A stretch of 27,834 nt of DNA, taken from assembly GCA_902490145.1 (NCBI GenBank), contig CABUCT010000003.1, positions 1 to 27,834 of the forward strand, in the 5' to 3' direction. Positions within the stretch are counted from its first letter, which is position 1. Each line of letters opens with the position of its first letter. This DNA comes from an uncultured Oscillospiraceae bacterium. Lineage in GTDB: Bacteria > Bacillota > Clostridia > Oscillospirales > Acutalibacteraceae. The notes under the pieces are model-generated. The model was not told the DNA's origin and did no database searches. It saw only the letters and a program-made list of their open reading frames with translations. Position numbers and translations under genes: made by a program. This document shows positions 1 to 8,909 of this stretch, one piece after another.

Positions 1-20
1 ATAACTAAATAAAACTATTT

Positions 21-1031
21 TTATTCCGAAGACAAATGCACAAGATGTGCAATCGACGGTATTGTCATACCCTGAAACACCGTAGTAGGCGAATGAAGAG
101 AACCCGTGGCACAAAACAACACATTTTTAAATTCACACGACTGTAACTTATTCAGTATTCTGGAACAAAGCACAGATGCAGAACATCCGCATCCCGATCC
201 TCCGGAATGAACATCCTGATCATTCAAATAAAAAATATTTAATCCACAATCAGAATGATTTTTTGAAATATCCGTATTTTCCTTTGCAGTAAGCTCACAA
301 AGAAGACGGCTTCCCTCAACTCCCAGATCTCCGGTTAAAATCAGATCATAATCTGAAGGAGCGGTATTTGTATCTTCCAGAAAAGAAAGAATTGTTTCGG
401 CTGCAGCAGGTGCCATTGCCGCACCCATATTATTTACATCTTTAATACCGAGATCAATTATTCTTCCGAATGTCGCGGCTTTTACCTTGACCTGTCCTTC
501 ACCTGTTCCAAGTGCTATTGCTCCTGCTCCCGTTACTGTCCACTGTGCAGTTTGAGGACGCTGACCGCCATACTCCAAAGGATATCGAAATTGCCGTTCT
601 GATGAGCAGAAATGAGAAGAAGTCGACGAAACTGTCTGTCCTGCAAGACCTCCGTCTATAAACGACGCGGCAAGTCCAAGACCCAGTGCCATGGTTGAGC
701 ATGCTCCGTAAATTCCTATATGAGGTATGCCAAACCCCGACGCCGCATAAGTTGATCCTGCACACTGATTCAAAAGGTCTCCGGCAAAAACAAAATCAAT
801 TTCATTTATATCAATTTGTGCTTTTGAAAGTGCAAGTTCGATAACCTGTTTTTGCATCTCGCTTTCAGCCTGCTCAAAGGTGTCTTTTCCCAAATATTCA
901 TCATCGAACACCCGGTCAAACTCTTTACCCAGCGGTCCTTCTGATTCTCTTTTTCCCGCCACCGAGGCATATCCCTTTACAACCGGTGGCTTTTCAAACT
1001 GAATTGTATATTTTCCAACTCTTTTAGGCAT
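21..1031 (-). CDS. spoVAD: Stage V sporulation protein AD (SpoVAD)
   Basis: SpoVAD is a soluble component of the SpoVA system that moves Ca-dipicolinic acid into the developing spore and out at germination; the Bacillus protein binds dipicolinate. The 336-residue product matches the family's usual length and has its thiolase-like features, including a GACST motif at about residues 109-113 with a Cys at the thiolase active-site position, followed by a Gly/Ala-rich helix. The ATG is preceded by an AAGGAAG ribosome-binding site about 8 bases upstream. It lies 12 bp downstream of spoVAC, so the two are one operon. The next gene of a standard spoVA operon (spoVAE type) would lie off the left edge of the window. 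Identification is by family resemblance of the whole protein and by the spoVAC neighbour. Confidence 0.95.
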   Translation of the reverse strand: MPKRVGKYTIQFEKPPVVKGYASVAGKRESEGPLGKEFDRVFDDEYLGKDTFEQAESEMQKQVIELALSKAQIDINEIDFVFAGDLLNQCAGSTYAASGFGIPHIGIYGACSTMALGLGLAASFIDGGLAGQTVSSTSSHFCSSERQFRYPLEYGGQRPQTAQWTVTGAGAIALGTGEGQVKVKAATFGRIIDLGIKDVNNMGAAMAPAAAETILSFLEDTNTAPSDYDLILTGDLGVEGSRLLCELTAKENTDISKNHSDCGLNIFYLNDQDVHSGGSGCGCSASVLCSRILNKLQSCEFKNVLFCATGSLHSPTTVFQGMTIPSIAHLVHLSSE

Positions 1032-1043
1032 AACAGCACTTCC

Positions 1044-1487
1044 TTAAAATAGCTTTATCAAATACAGGATTATTCCGTAAATTACACTTGCAACAGTACC
1101 GAAAACAATTACAGGTCCTGAAATTACAAACATTTTTGCACCCATTCCCAGAACAAATCCTTCGCTTTTGAATTCTATTGCAGGGGACACAACCGAATTT
1201 GCAAATCCCGTTATAGGAACAAGCGTACCCGCTCCTGCAACTCTTGCAATGTCGTCATAAAGTCCGACAGTAGTAAAAAATGCCGATAAAAACACTAGTG
1301 TTACGGTCGAAACTGTGCGAGCTATTTCAGACTCTATTCCAAGCATACCGTAAAAATCAATCAATAATTGTCCAAGAAGACATATAAATCCTCCGATCAA
1401 AAAAGCCATTAAACAATCTTTTAAAACTGGGGACTTGTTGGAAGCCGTGGATGTCATTTTTTGATATTCTTTTTTTGGTACAGACAT
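1044..1487 (-). CDS. spoVAC: Stage V sporulation protein AC (SpoVAC)
   Basis: SpoVAC is an inner-forespore-membrane protein of the SpoVA dipicolinate channel; the Bacillus homologue behaves as a mechanosensitive channel. The 147-residue product has hydrophobic segments at about 24-46, 58-78 and 118-146, and the family's Gly-rich stretch AGAGTLVPITGFANS at about 84-98. The open frame extends upstream to a TTG at 1559 (171 residues). I chose the ATG at 1487 because an AAGGTG ribosome-binding site sits 7 bases before it and because 147 residues is close to the Bacillus length. I see no convincing sigma-G promoter upstream, but the match expected for that consensus is loose. Confidence 0.92.
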   Translation of the reverse strand: MSVPKKEYQKMTSTASNKSPVLKDCLMAFLIGGFICLLGQLLIDFYGMLGIESEIARTVSTVTLVFLSAFFTTVGLYDDIARVAGAGTLVPITGFANSVVSPAIEFKSEGFVLGMGAKMFVISGPVIVFGTVASVIYGIILYLIKLF

Positions 1488-1560
1488 ATATTTCACCTTA
1501 TTTCTTAAATCAACAGTATTGTCTCCCAAATAATTTGTATTTATTCTTTTTAATTTCAAT

Positions 1561-1632
1561 ATACTGTATTATTCCATTTTGATATTGAATCTCTTTTTGA
1601 ATTCTGTTAGAATAAGAAATTATACTGTATAA
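1561..1632. repeat. Paired ATACTGTAT palindromes before the ABC exporter
   Basis: The 9-base palindrome ATACTGTAT occurs at 1561-1569 and again at 1622-1630. The second copy extends to a 13-base perfect palindrome (TTATACTGTATAA, 1620-1632) that covers the -10 element of the predicted exporter promoter. Two copies with centres 61 bp apart suggest an operator pair for a dimeric repressor, possibly of GntR/YtrA or MarR type. No such regulator gene is visible in the window. A further copy at 8367-8375 lies in a gene-free stretch. Confidence 0.4.
1597..1626 (+). promoter_or_regulatory. Predicted sigma-A promoter of the ABC exporter operon
   Basis: TTGAAT (1597-1602) and TATACT (1621-1626) are separated by 18 bp, and the -10 ends 33 bp before the ATG at 1660. 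The -10 element is embedded in a 13-base palindrome, which would allow repression by occlusion. Confidence 0.5.
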
Positions 1633-1659
1633 GACTTAATAGAAAGAAGACCCTAAGAC

Positions 1660-3402
1660 ATGATTAAAACCTTTGTGAAATGTATTCGAGAATACAAAAA
1701 ACCTACAATATTAACGCTGATTTTAATTGTGGGTGAAGCAATTATCGAAACTTTTATACCTTTTATGACTGCCGATCTCGTTAACAGAATCAAAGACGGC
1801 GTGCAAATGGGAGAAGTATTAAAAACCGGTATTTTGCTTATAGTAATGGCAGTTTTATCGTTAATTTGCGGAGGACTGGCCGGATTTACATGTTCAAAAG
1901 CCTCCGCAGGATTTGCAAAAAATGTCCGGCACGACGTGTTTTCAAAAATCCAGTCCTATTCATTTGAAAATATAGATAAATTCTCATCTTCGTCTTTGGT
2001 CACACGTATGACTACCGACGTTACAAATGTTCAAATGGCATATATGATGATCATTCGAACCGCTGTAAGAAGCCCTTTGATGCTTATTTTCTCAGTAGTT
2101 ATGGCATACATAATGGGCGGTGCTCTTGCCACCGCTTTTGTGATTGTAATCCCGGTTTTAGCCATCGGATTATTTATCATCGGCAAAAAAGCAATGCCTG
2201 CTTTTCACAGCGTTTTCAAAAAATATGACCGACTTAATGAATCGATTGAGGAAAACGTCCGTGCTATGCGTGTGGTAAAAGGATTTTCCAGAGAAAAGTA
2301 TGAAAAACAAAAATTCGGTAAAGCAGCACAAGACATTTGTCTTGACTTTACCCGTGCTGAAAGAATTGTGGCCTGCAATACTCCTCTTATGCAGATTTGC
2401 CTTTATTTCAATATGGTATTTGTTCTGCTTATCGGATCAAAAATGACCATTACAAGTATGGGACAAACGGTTGATGTTGGACAGATTTCGGCAATGCTGA
2501 CTTATGGCATGCAAATTCTTATGTCTCTTATGATGCTGTCAATGATTTATGTTATTATCACCATTTCCTCGGAATCTATAAAACGTATTTGTGAAGTATT
2601 AAACGAAGAACCGGCACTTGCAAATCCCGAAAATCCCATAACATCTGTTGCAGATGGGTCAATTGACTTTGACAATGTAAGCTTCAAATACTCGAAAAAA
2701 GCAAAAAAATATGCTTTGTCAAATATTAACTTACATATTAAATCCGGTATGACAGTTGGTATTATAGGCGGAACGGGATCAGGAAAGTCCACCCTTGTTC
2801 AGCTTATACCAAGACTTTATGACACAACCGATGGTGAAATCAAAGTCGGCGGAAAGAATGTTTCGGAATATGATATTGAGACCCTTCGCGAAGCAGTTGC
2901 AATGGTTCTTCAAAAAAATCTGCTTTTTTCGGGCACAATAAATGAAAATCTTCGTTGGGGAAATGAAAATGCCTCTGACGAGGAAATTATTGAAGCCTGT
3001 AAGCTTGCCCAGGCAGATGAATTTGTTTCATCATTTCCAGATAAATACAACACTCTAATTGAGCAGGGCGGCACGAACGTCTCAGGCGGGCAAAAGCAGC
3101 GACTTTGCATTGCCAGAGCACTTCTTAAAAAGCCTAAAATACTTATTCTTGATGACTCCACAAGTGCTGTTGACACTAAAACTGACATGCTTATACGTGA
3201 GGGATTTAAACAATACATTCCCGAAACTACCAAGATAATAATTGCACAGCGTATCTCTTCGGTTCAAGATTCCGATATTATTATTGTTATGAACAACGGT
3301 GAGATTTCAGGGACAGGAACTCACGAAGAGCTTCTGAAATCAAACGATATTTATTGTGAAATATACAATCAGCAAATGAACGGAGGAGAGGAAAATGAAT
3401 AA
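1660..3402 (+). CDS. ABC exporter half-transporter with degenerate ATP site
   Basis: A 580-residue fused membrane/ATPase half-transporter of the type IV ABC exporter class. About six membrane segments fill residues 15-300. The ATPase domain has Walker A at 370-378 (GGTGSGKST), Q-loop Gln418, signature VSGGQ at 474-478 and Walker B at 494-499. The catalytic Glu after Walker B is Asp499, and the switch His is Gln530. The same two substitutions mark the non-hydrolysing site of heterodimeric exporters such as TM287/288 and BmrCD. The downstream half-transporter overlaps this gene by 8 bp and supplies the partner. The likely role is efflux of a drug, lipid or peptide; the substrate is unknown. The ribosome-binding site (GAAAGAAG) is modest. 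Confidence 0.93.
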   Translation: MIKTFVKCIREYKKPTILTLILIVGEAIIETFIPFMTADLVNRIKDGVQMGEVLKTGILLIVMAVLSLICGGLAGFTCSKASAGFAKNVRHDVFSKIQSYSFENIDKFSSSSLVTRMTTDVTNVQMAYMMIIRTAVRSPLMLIFSVVMAYIMGGALATAFVIVIPVLAIGLFIIGKKAMPAFHSVFKKYDRLNESIEENVRAMRVVKGFSREKYEKQKFGKAAQDICLDFTRAERIVACNTPLMQICLYFNMVFVLLIGSKMTITSMGQTVDVGQISAMLTYGMQILMSLMMLSMIYVIITISSESIKRICEVLNEEPALANPENPITSVADGSIDFDNVSFKYSKKAKKYALSNINLHIKSGMTVGIIGGTGSGKSTLVQLIPRLYDTTDGEIKVGGKNVSEYDIETLREAVAMVLQKNLLFSGTINENLRWGNENASDEEIIEACKLAQADEFVSSFPDKYNTLIEQGGTNVSGGQKQRLCIARALLKKPKILILDDSTSAVDTKTDMLIREGFKQYIPETTKIIIAQRISSVQDSDIIIVMNNGEISGTGTHEELLKSNDIYCEIYNQQMNGGEENE

Positions 3403-5296
3403 TACTCCTAAAAAGAAAGCAAATCTCGGTTCTCTCGGCCGTGTTATTAAAATGCTGTTTAAGTTTTATCCGGTACTTGCTCCGCTCACAGCGGCTTGTA
3501 TATTATTTGCGGCAGTAGCATCTGCCCTTCCCGCCACTTTTGTTCAAAGAATCATTGCGGTAATTGAAAAATATTGTGCATCCGGTGACTGGACAAACGC
3601 AAGCTCTGAAATCATTCCGATGATTCTTATTCTTGTCGGAATGTACATTTTATCTATCGTGTCAATCACAATACATACGCAGCTCATGGCTATAATGACT
3701 CAGGGCTTCCTTTCGAAGTTTCGTGTTTCCATGTTTGAAAATATGCAGGATCTTCCGATCAAATATTTCGACACCCACAAACACGGCGATATAATGAGTT
3801 ACTATACTAATGATATAGACACCTTAAGGCAGCTTGTTTCACAAGCTCTTCCCGCCCTTTTACAATCAAGTGCGATTGTCTTGTGTGTGTTGGGTATTAT
3901 GCTTTATTACAGTGTATGGATGACATTGCTCGTAATTCTCGGCGTTATTATTATGCTCTTTGTCTCGAAAAAAATCGGCGGAGGGTCGGCAAAGTATTTT
4001 ATACGCCAACAAAAATCTCTCGGTCGTTCAGAAGGTTTTGTTCAAGAAATGATGAACGGACAAAAAATAATTAAAGTTTTTTGTCATGAAGAAAAATGTA
4101 AAGCTGATTTTGAAGAGATCAACAATGCTCTTTATGAAGACAGCTATCGGGCTCATGCTTATGCCAACAGTCTCGGTCCGATAATAATGAATATCGGTAA
4201 TGTTCTTTATGTTTTTGTTGCTGTTATCGGCGGTCTGTTCTTGCTTTCTGGATTAAAAAATATAAGCATTTCAGGCATGCCATTTCAAATAAGTATTCTT
4301 GTTTCTTTTCTTAACATGACAAAACAGTTCACCGGAAACATCAATCAGGTTTCACAGCAAATAAATTCAGTTGTTATGGCCATGGCGGGGGCGGAAAGAA
4401 TATTCTCGCTTATGGATACCGAACCTGAATCCGATGAAGGTTACGTTACTCTTGTAAATGCAAAGCTTGATGAAAACGGTGAAATCACCGAAACCGAAGA
4501 ACATACCGGAATATGGGCTTGGAAACATCCACACGGTGACGGAACACTAACATATACCCGTCTTGAAGGTGATGTTCGAATGTTTGATGTCGACTTTGCA
4601 TATGAAGAGGGTAAACAGGTCCTTAATAATGTTTCGGTTTATGCAGAACCGGGACAAAAAGTTGCATTTGTCGGTGCTACCGGGGCAGGAAAAACCACCA
4701 TCACAAATCTTATTAACCGTTTTTATGACATCGCCGACGGCAAAATAAGATATGACGGTATCAACATAAATAAGATCAAAAAATCGGATTTGAGAAAATC
4801 GCTTGGTATTGTTTTGCAGGAAACAAATTTATTCTCGGGAACAGTTATGGAAAACATTCGCTACGGACGCCTTGACGCAACTGACGAAGAATGTATCAAT
4901 GCAGCAAAGCTGGCGGGAGCAGATGACTTCATCACTCGGCTTCCGAATGGATATGAAACTCAGCTTTCAAACAACGGATCGAACCTGTCGCAAGGCCAAC
5001 GTCAGCTTATTGCCATTGCAAGAGCTGCTGCCGCAGATCCGCCTGTAATGATTCTTGATGAAGCCACCTCTTCAATAGACACCCGAACCGAAGCCATTGT
5101 TCAACGTGGAATGGATAAACTCATGGAAGGCAGAACGGTATTTGTAATTGCCCACAGACTTTCTACCGTAAGGAACTCCGACGTAATAATGGTACTCGAT
5201 CACGGTAAAATTATCGAACGTGGCAATCACCAAAAGCTAATTTCCGAAAAAGGCACTTATTATCAGCTTTATACAGGTGCATTTGAATTGGAATAA
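3395..5296 (+). CDS. ABC exporter half-transporter, canonical ATPase partner
   Basis: A 633-residue half-transporter that forms a heterodimer with the preceding gene. Membrane segments occupy about residues 25-325. The ATPase domain has Walker A GATGAGKTT at 427-435, Walker B ending in Asp555-Glu556, and switch His587, all catalytically competent. The signature is LSQGQ (531-535) instead of LSGGQ. This is expected because it faces the degenerate Walker B of the partner in the closed dimer. An insert of roughly 45 residues (about 345-390), rich in Asp and Glu with a short Trp-containing end, separates the membrane and ATPase domains; I know of such inserts in clostridial half-transporters but not their function. 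A GGAGGAG ribosome-binding site lies inside the end of the upstream gene, giving translational coupling. Confidence 0.93.
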   Translation: MNNTPKKKANLGSLGRVIKMLFKFYPVLAPLTAACILFAAVASALPATFVQRIIAVIEKYCASGDWTNASSEIIPMILILVGMYILSIVSITIHTQLMAIMTQGFLSKFRVSMFENMQDLPIKYFDTHKHGDIMSYYTNDIDTLRQLVSQALPALLQSSAIVLCVLGIMLYYSVWMTLLVILGVIIMLFVSKKIGGGSAKYFIRQQKSLGRSEGFVQEMMNGQKIIKVFCHEEKCKADFEEINNALYEDSYRAHAYANSLGPIIMNIGNVLYVFVAVIGGLFLLSGLKNISISGMPFQISILVSFLNMTKQFTGNINQVSQQINSVVMAMAGAERIFSLMDTEPESDEGYVTLVNAKLDENGEITETEEHTGIWAWKHPHGDGTLTYTRLEGDVRMFDVDFAYEEGKQVLNNVSVYAEPGQKVAFVGATGAGKTTITNLINRFYDIADGKIRYDGININKIKKSDLRKSLGIVLQETNLFSGTVMENIRYGRLDATDEECINAAKLAGADDFITRLPNGYETQLSNNGSNLSQGQRQLIAIARAAAADPPVMILDEATSSIDTRTEAIVQRGMDKLMEGRTVFVIAHRLSTVRNSDVIMVLDHGKIIERGNHQKLISEKGTYYQLYTGAFELE

Positions 5297-5334
5297 ATTA
5301 AAAAAACATCTATCTTTTTAAGAATATATGTGTT

Positions 5335-5379
5335 ACAATGAGTCCGGATTGATCAGAATTTGATATATCAATCCGGATT
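5335..5379 (+). promoter_or_regulatory. Hairpin between exporter and mannosidase, with possible -10
   Basis: A 13-bp inverted repeat with one G-U pair (arms 5341-5353 and 5367-5379, core TCCGGATTGAT) is followed by only a weak T tract (GTTTTA). It could terminate the exporter operon. An extended -10 (TG-T-TACAAT, -10 at 5335-5340) lies immediately before it with no good -35, so the hairpin could instead be a 5' stabilising stem on the mannosidase transcript. The sequence does not decide between these. Confidence 0.45.
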
Positions 5380-5405
5380 GTTTTACTTACTTAGGAGGAA
5401 AACTT

Positions 5406-8012
5406 ATGAATAACGAAAAGAAAGTTTGCCATGTTATTCCCCATTCACACTGGGATCGTGAATGGTATATGAGCTTTGAACAGCACCGTATGCGTTTGGT
5501 CGAGCTGTTTGACGCACTCATTGAAACAATGGAAAAACATCCTGAATATAATTATTATCATATGGACGGACAATATATTGTAATTGACGATTATCTTGAA
5601 ATCCGTCCGCAAATGCGTGATCGACTTATGAAGCTTATTCACGATGACCGAATTCAGATCGGCCCTTGGTATGTGCTTCAGGACGAATATCTCACAAGCG
5701 GTGAATCAAATGTCCGTAATATGCTTTATGGTATTAAGTTATGTAAAGAAATCGGTGCCGATCCCGTCATGACTGGATATTTTCCGGACGCATTCGGTAA
5801 TATTTCCCAAGCTCCACAAATTCTTAAAGGTTTTGATATTGATAACGCCGCCTTCGGACGCGGTGTTGGTGCAATCCTTGAAGATAACAAGGTCGATCCC
5901 GATTCACCAAATAATCCTTCCGAAATAATTTGGCGTTCTCCTGACGGCAGTGAGGTTATCGGTGTAATGTTCGTTCGCTGGTACCACAATGGAATGGAGC
6001 TTCCCACCGATCGTGACGCTCTTAAAAAACGTATAGATGATATTGTCGATGGACTTCTTCCCTCTGCTGCAACGCCAAATCTGCTTGTACTGAATGGATG
6101 CGATCATCAGCCTGTTCAGACAAATCTTCATGAAGTTTTAAAAGTCGCCCGTGATATTTACGGTGACAGTATGGAAATCAAACAGTCAAACTTCAAGGAT
6201 TATGTTGAATCTATCCGCCCTTACAAAGACAGCTTTTCACTTATTGAAGGTGAAATTAACGGACAGCTTACCGCGGGTGCAGTTCCTCTTATTGATACCG
6301 CTTCCACACACATCCCTCTCAAAATCAAAAATCACCGTGGACAAAATGCTCTTGACAGAATCGCTGAACCGCTGAGCATGATCGCACTCCTATCCGGCGG
6401 AAAATATCACGATGACGAACTTTTTTATGCTTGGAAGAAGCTCATGCAGAATCATCCTCACGATTCAATATGCAGCTGCAGCTGTGATGAAGTCGCTGCC
6501 GAAATGGATACCCGTTTTGAAAAATCTCACGAGGTTGCCCGTTTTGTAAAAGATGAGGCTATGGATGCTGTTGTATCAAAGCTTAACACTCAGTCTCTCG
6601 GTGACCGCACAATAACCGTTTTCCACACGGCTCCCGGCATTTCCTGCGGAACAGTCAAAGTATTTGTGGATTTCCCTGAAAATTCCGGTATTGATACGCT
6701 TCATATTACTACAGCAGAAGGAACCCCTGTTCCATGTACGGTTAAAAAGCTCGGAAGAACATTTACATATACTCTTCCGAAGGATCGTTTCCGTCAGCCC
6801 GGATATGTTGATCGCTTTGAGGTGGTTCTTATTTCGCGTCATGAAGGAATCGGATATGAAACTTATGCGGTTCACAGCGGAAACGGAAAAACTATTGAAC
6901 GCAAGGTCAAAGCAACTGAAAGAGGTGCCGAAAACGAAAGCATTGCTTTCACCGTTAATGCTAACGGTTCTATAACCGTCACCGATAAAATCAGCGGACA
7001 CGTTTATCATAACAACAATATTTACGAAGATGTTGGAGATGTCGGAGAAGAATACAATTTCCGTCCGGTGCAAAACGATGTCCCAATCACAACCGAAAAT
7101 GACACTGCAAAGGTATGGATTGAGGATGAAAACGACTGCTTTGTGACTATTGGTGTGGAAAATACCATGAATCTTCCTGTCGGCATAAAAGATAAAAAGC
7201 GTACTTCCGAAACCACTGCTCACAGCATCACAACATACTTCACTGTAACAGCCGGCGTACACCGTATTGATGTCACAACAAAATTTAATAACCAATCTGA
7301 AAATCATCGTATTCGTGCATTATTTGTCCCTGAAATTATGGCAGAGCGTTGTCTTGCTGAGGGTCAATTCGATGTTGTAGACCGTGAGATCACCCCTTCT
7401 CCCGCTTGGAAAAACCCCTGCTATTGTCAGCGTATGCAAGCCTTTTTCGCTTTGTTTGAACAAAACAGAGGTCTTATGATTGCTTCCAGAGGACTTAATG
7501 AATATGAAATATTAAGAGATGGTAAAAACACCATGGCTCTGACCCTGCTCCGCTGCGTCGATCAGCTCGGTGACTGGGGCGTATTCCCCACTCCTTCTGC
7601 CCAGTGCAAGGGTGAACACACATTAAAATATTCAATCATCCCGTTTGACAAAAATACAAAGGCTGCCGCCTATAATGAAGGATTCACTTTCAATGGAGAT
7701 GTATTTGCTGCACGTTCGGCAAAACCTCACTGCGGTGAGCTTCCAGCAAGCAGTGACTTATTCTCGGTCAGCGGAGATTATCTTGCTTTTTCAGCCTTCA
7801 AAAAAGCTGAAAACAGCAACAACGGCATTCTCCGTCTTTATAACTCTGATAATGAACCTCACACTTTAACAATCAATTTCAAAAAACCTGTTAAAGCAGT
7901 TTATGAAACTAACTTAGGAGAACGTCGTCTTAAAGAATTCACAATTGAAAATGACAAGTTAACCACCGAAATCGGCATTAAAAAAATCATTACCCTTGAA
8001 ATCGAGTTTTAA
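5406..8012 (+). CDS. Alpha-mannosidase, glycoside hydrolase family 38
   Basis: A zinc-dependent retaining alpha-mannosidase of 868 residues, close in length to E. coli MngB (mannosylglycerate hydrolase) and streptococcal GH38 enzymes. The N-terminal catalytic domain begins with HSHWDREW, giving zinc ligands His15 and Asp17. The nucleophile is Asp128 in GYFPDAFGN, and NHPHDS at 349-354 supplies the further His ligand (probably His352). Beta-rich domains typical of GH38 follow from about residue 390. There is no signal peptide, so it is cytoplasmic and should act on imported oligosaccharides such as N-glycan or mannan fragments. AGGAGG lies 7 bases before the ATG. It is a single-gene unit with a strong terminator behind it. 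The exact linkage specificity cannot be read from the sequence. Confidence 0.93.
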   Translation: MNNEKKVCHVIPHSHWDREWYMSFEQHRMRLVELFDALIETMEKHPEYNYYHMDGQYIVIDDYLEIRPQMRDRLMKLIHDDRIQIGPWYVLQDEYLTSGESNVRNMLYGIKLCKEIGADPVMTGYFPDAFGNISQAPQILKGFDIDNAAFGRGVGAILEDNKVDPDSPNNPSEIIWRSPDGSEVIGVMFVRWYHNGMELPTDRDALKKRIDDIVDGLLPSAATPNLLVLNGCDHQPVQTNLHEVLKVARDIYGDSMEIKQSNFKDYVESIRPYKDSFSLIEGEINGQLTAGAVPLIDTASTHIPLKIKNHRGQNALDRIAEPLSMIALLSGGKYHDDELFYAWKKLMQNHPHDSICSCSCDEVAAEMDTRFEKSHEVARFVKDEAMDAVVSKLNTQSLGDRTITVFHTAPGISCGTVKVFVDFPENSGIDTLHITTAEGTPVPCTVKKLGRTFTYTLPKDRFRQPGYVDRFEVVLISRHEGIGYETYAVHSGNGKTIERKVKATERGAENESIAFTVNANGSITVTDKISGHVYHNNNIYEDVGDVGEEYNFRPVQNDVPITTENDTAKVWIEDENDCFVTIGVENTMNLPVGIKDKKRTSETTAHSITTYFTVTAGVHRIDVTTKFNNQSENHRIRALFVPEIMAERCLAEGQFDVVDREITPSPAWKNPCYCQRMQAFFALFEQNRGLMIASRGLNEYEILRDGKNTMALTLLRCVDQLGDWGVFPTPSAQCKGEHTLKYSIIPFDKNTKAAAYNEGFTFNGDVFAARSAKPHCGELPASSDLFSVSGDYLAFSAFKKAENSNNGILRLYNSDNEPHTLTINFKKPVKAVYETNLGERRLKEFTIENDKLTTEIGIKKIITLEIEF

Positions 8013-8033
8013 TAATTTATTTCATTTAACTAA

Positions 8034-8069
8034 ACACCCTGCTGTTTTATACAGCAGGGTGTTGTTTTT
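8034..8069 (+). terminator. Rho-independent terminator after the GH38 gene
   Basis: An 11-bp perfect stem (ACACCCTGCTG, 8034-8044, with 8052-8062), a 7-base loop and a TTGTTTTT tail lie 21 bp after the mannosidase stop codon. Confidence 0.93.
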
Positions 8070-8448
8070 AAATTTATTATTGTGAACGTTTTATTTTGTA
8101 TAATAGAATATTCTTAATATAAAATCTCAAAGTCTCATATACAATTATACGCAAAAATAATTTTATTTCCGACAAATAAAGAAATAGATGATACAATGGT
8201 CTCAAAAGAAAAAATTCCCCCGCTTTGTTTATCGTCGTGTGATCGTAAGCTTTAGATTTGTGTCCTTTTCCTGCACTAAACTGAACAAATTTTCTTGAGT
8301 TCGACCGAAGATTTTTAAGATAACGGAAAATTCAGCAGCACAGCATCACAACCAAGACATACTATTATACTGTATGCTGAGAACAACAAAGCAAACAATT
8401 TTAATGTTCTTCAAAAAACTTTTATATTATTTGTGCCATCTAAATAAA
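8070..8448. other. Gene-free stretch of about 380 bp
   Basis: No reading frame with a ribosome-binding site or recognisable product is present on either strand. It holds a weak plus-strand promoter-like pair (CCGACA 8169-8174, N17, TACAAT 8192-8197). It also has a minus-strand TATAAT (8364-8369) overlapping a third copy of the ATACTGTAT palindrome (8367-8375). No tRNA, rRNA or known riboswitch fold was recognised. It may be plain spacer or carry a small RNA. Confidence 0.5.
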
Positions 8449-8488
8449 GAACCGTATTAAAAATATCTTAACGATTTTAATACAGTTC
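8449..8488 (-). terminator. Terminator of the DtxR-family gene
   Basis: A 14-bp inverted repeat (arms 8449-8462 and 8475-8488, 12-base loop) is fully paired with one G-U pair when read on the minus strand, where it is followed by TTTATTT. It lies 12 bp after the regulator's stop codon. On the plus strand it has one mismatch. Confidence 0.65.
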
Positions 8489-8500
8489 CTGTTATTTCTA

Positions 8501-8875
8501 TTATCTATTCATATGTTTATCAGCATGAGATTTGATTGCTTGGAATGACTCATCGCTGATATCATGTTCTATTTTACATGCGTCCTCTGTTGCAACGTCT
8601 TTACTCACTCCAAGACGAGTGAGAAATTCCGTTAGCATTGTGTGACGTTCATATATTTTTTGTGCAACTTTCATCCCTTCATCGGTAAGAAAAAGATATC
8701 CGTCTTTATCCGAAACGACATATCCTCCGTTCTTTAGGAGACCGATAGCTCGGCTGACACTTGGTTTTGAATACCCCATGTATTCTCCAACATCAACAGA
8801 ACGCACAGCATTGCTTTTTTGCGATAAAATCAATATTGTTTCAAGATACATCTCTCCGGATTCTTGTAAATGCAT
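8501..8875 (-). CDS. DtxR/MntR-family metal-dependent transcription regulator
   Basis: A 124-residue regulator with an N-terminal winged helix (about 1-65; recognition helix near SKPSVSRAI) and a short dimerisation/metal domain, lacking the C-terminal SH3-like domain of full DtxR. Aligned by eye, the metal-site positions are Met9, Cys100, Glu103 and His104, with His78 and Glu12 nearby. Met and Cys at these positions are the DtxR/IdeR (iron) pattern; B. subtilis MntR has Asp and Glu there. I therefore lean to Fe(II) sensing, although short proteins like this are often named MntR. It has its own promoter and terminator, and no metal transporter is adjacent, so its targets lie elsewhere. An AAGGAGAG ribosome-binding site precedes the ATG. 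Confidence 0.88.
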   Translation of the reverse strand: MHLQESGEMYLETILILSQKSNAVRSVDVGEYMGYSKPSVSRAIGLLKNGGYVVSDKDGYLFLTDEGMKVAQKIYERHTMLTEFLTRLGVSKDVATEDACKIEHDISDESFQAIKSHADKHMNR

Positions 8876-8909
8876 CGGAAACTCTCCTTTTCACATTTCT
8901 AACAAATAA

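Noticed and set aside
1488..1559. N-terminal extension of SpoVAC from a TTG at 1559
   Set aside because: The ATG at 1487 has a good ribosome-binding site and gives the family length.
6576..7307. 243-codon open frame on the minus strand inside the mannosidase gene
   Set aside because: It is antisense to an intact GH38 gene and its translation has no recognisable domain or ribosome-binding site.
8196..8255. 19-codon open frame after a TACAAT box in the gene-free stretch
   Set aside because: No ribosome-binding site and no resemblance to any peptide; such short frames are expected by chance.
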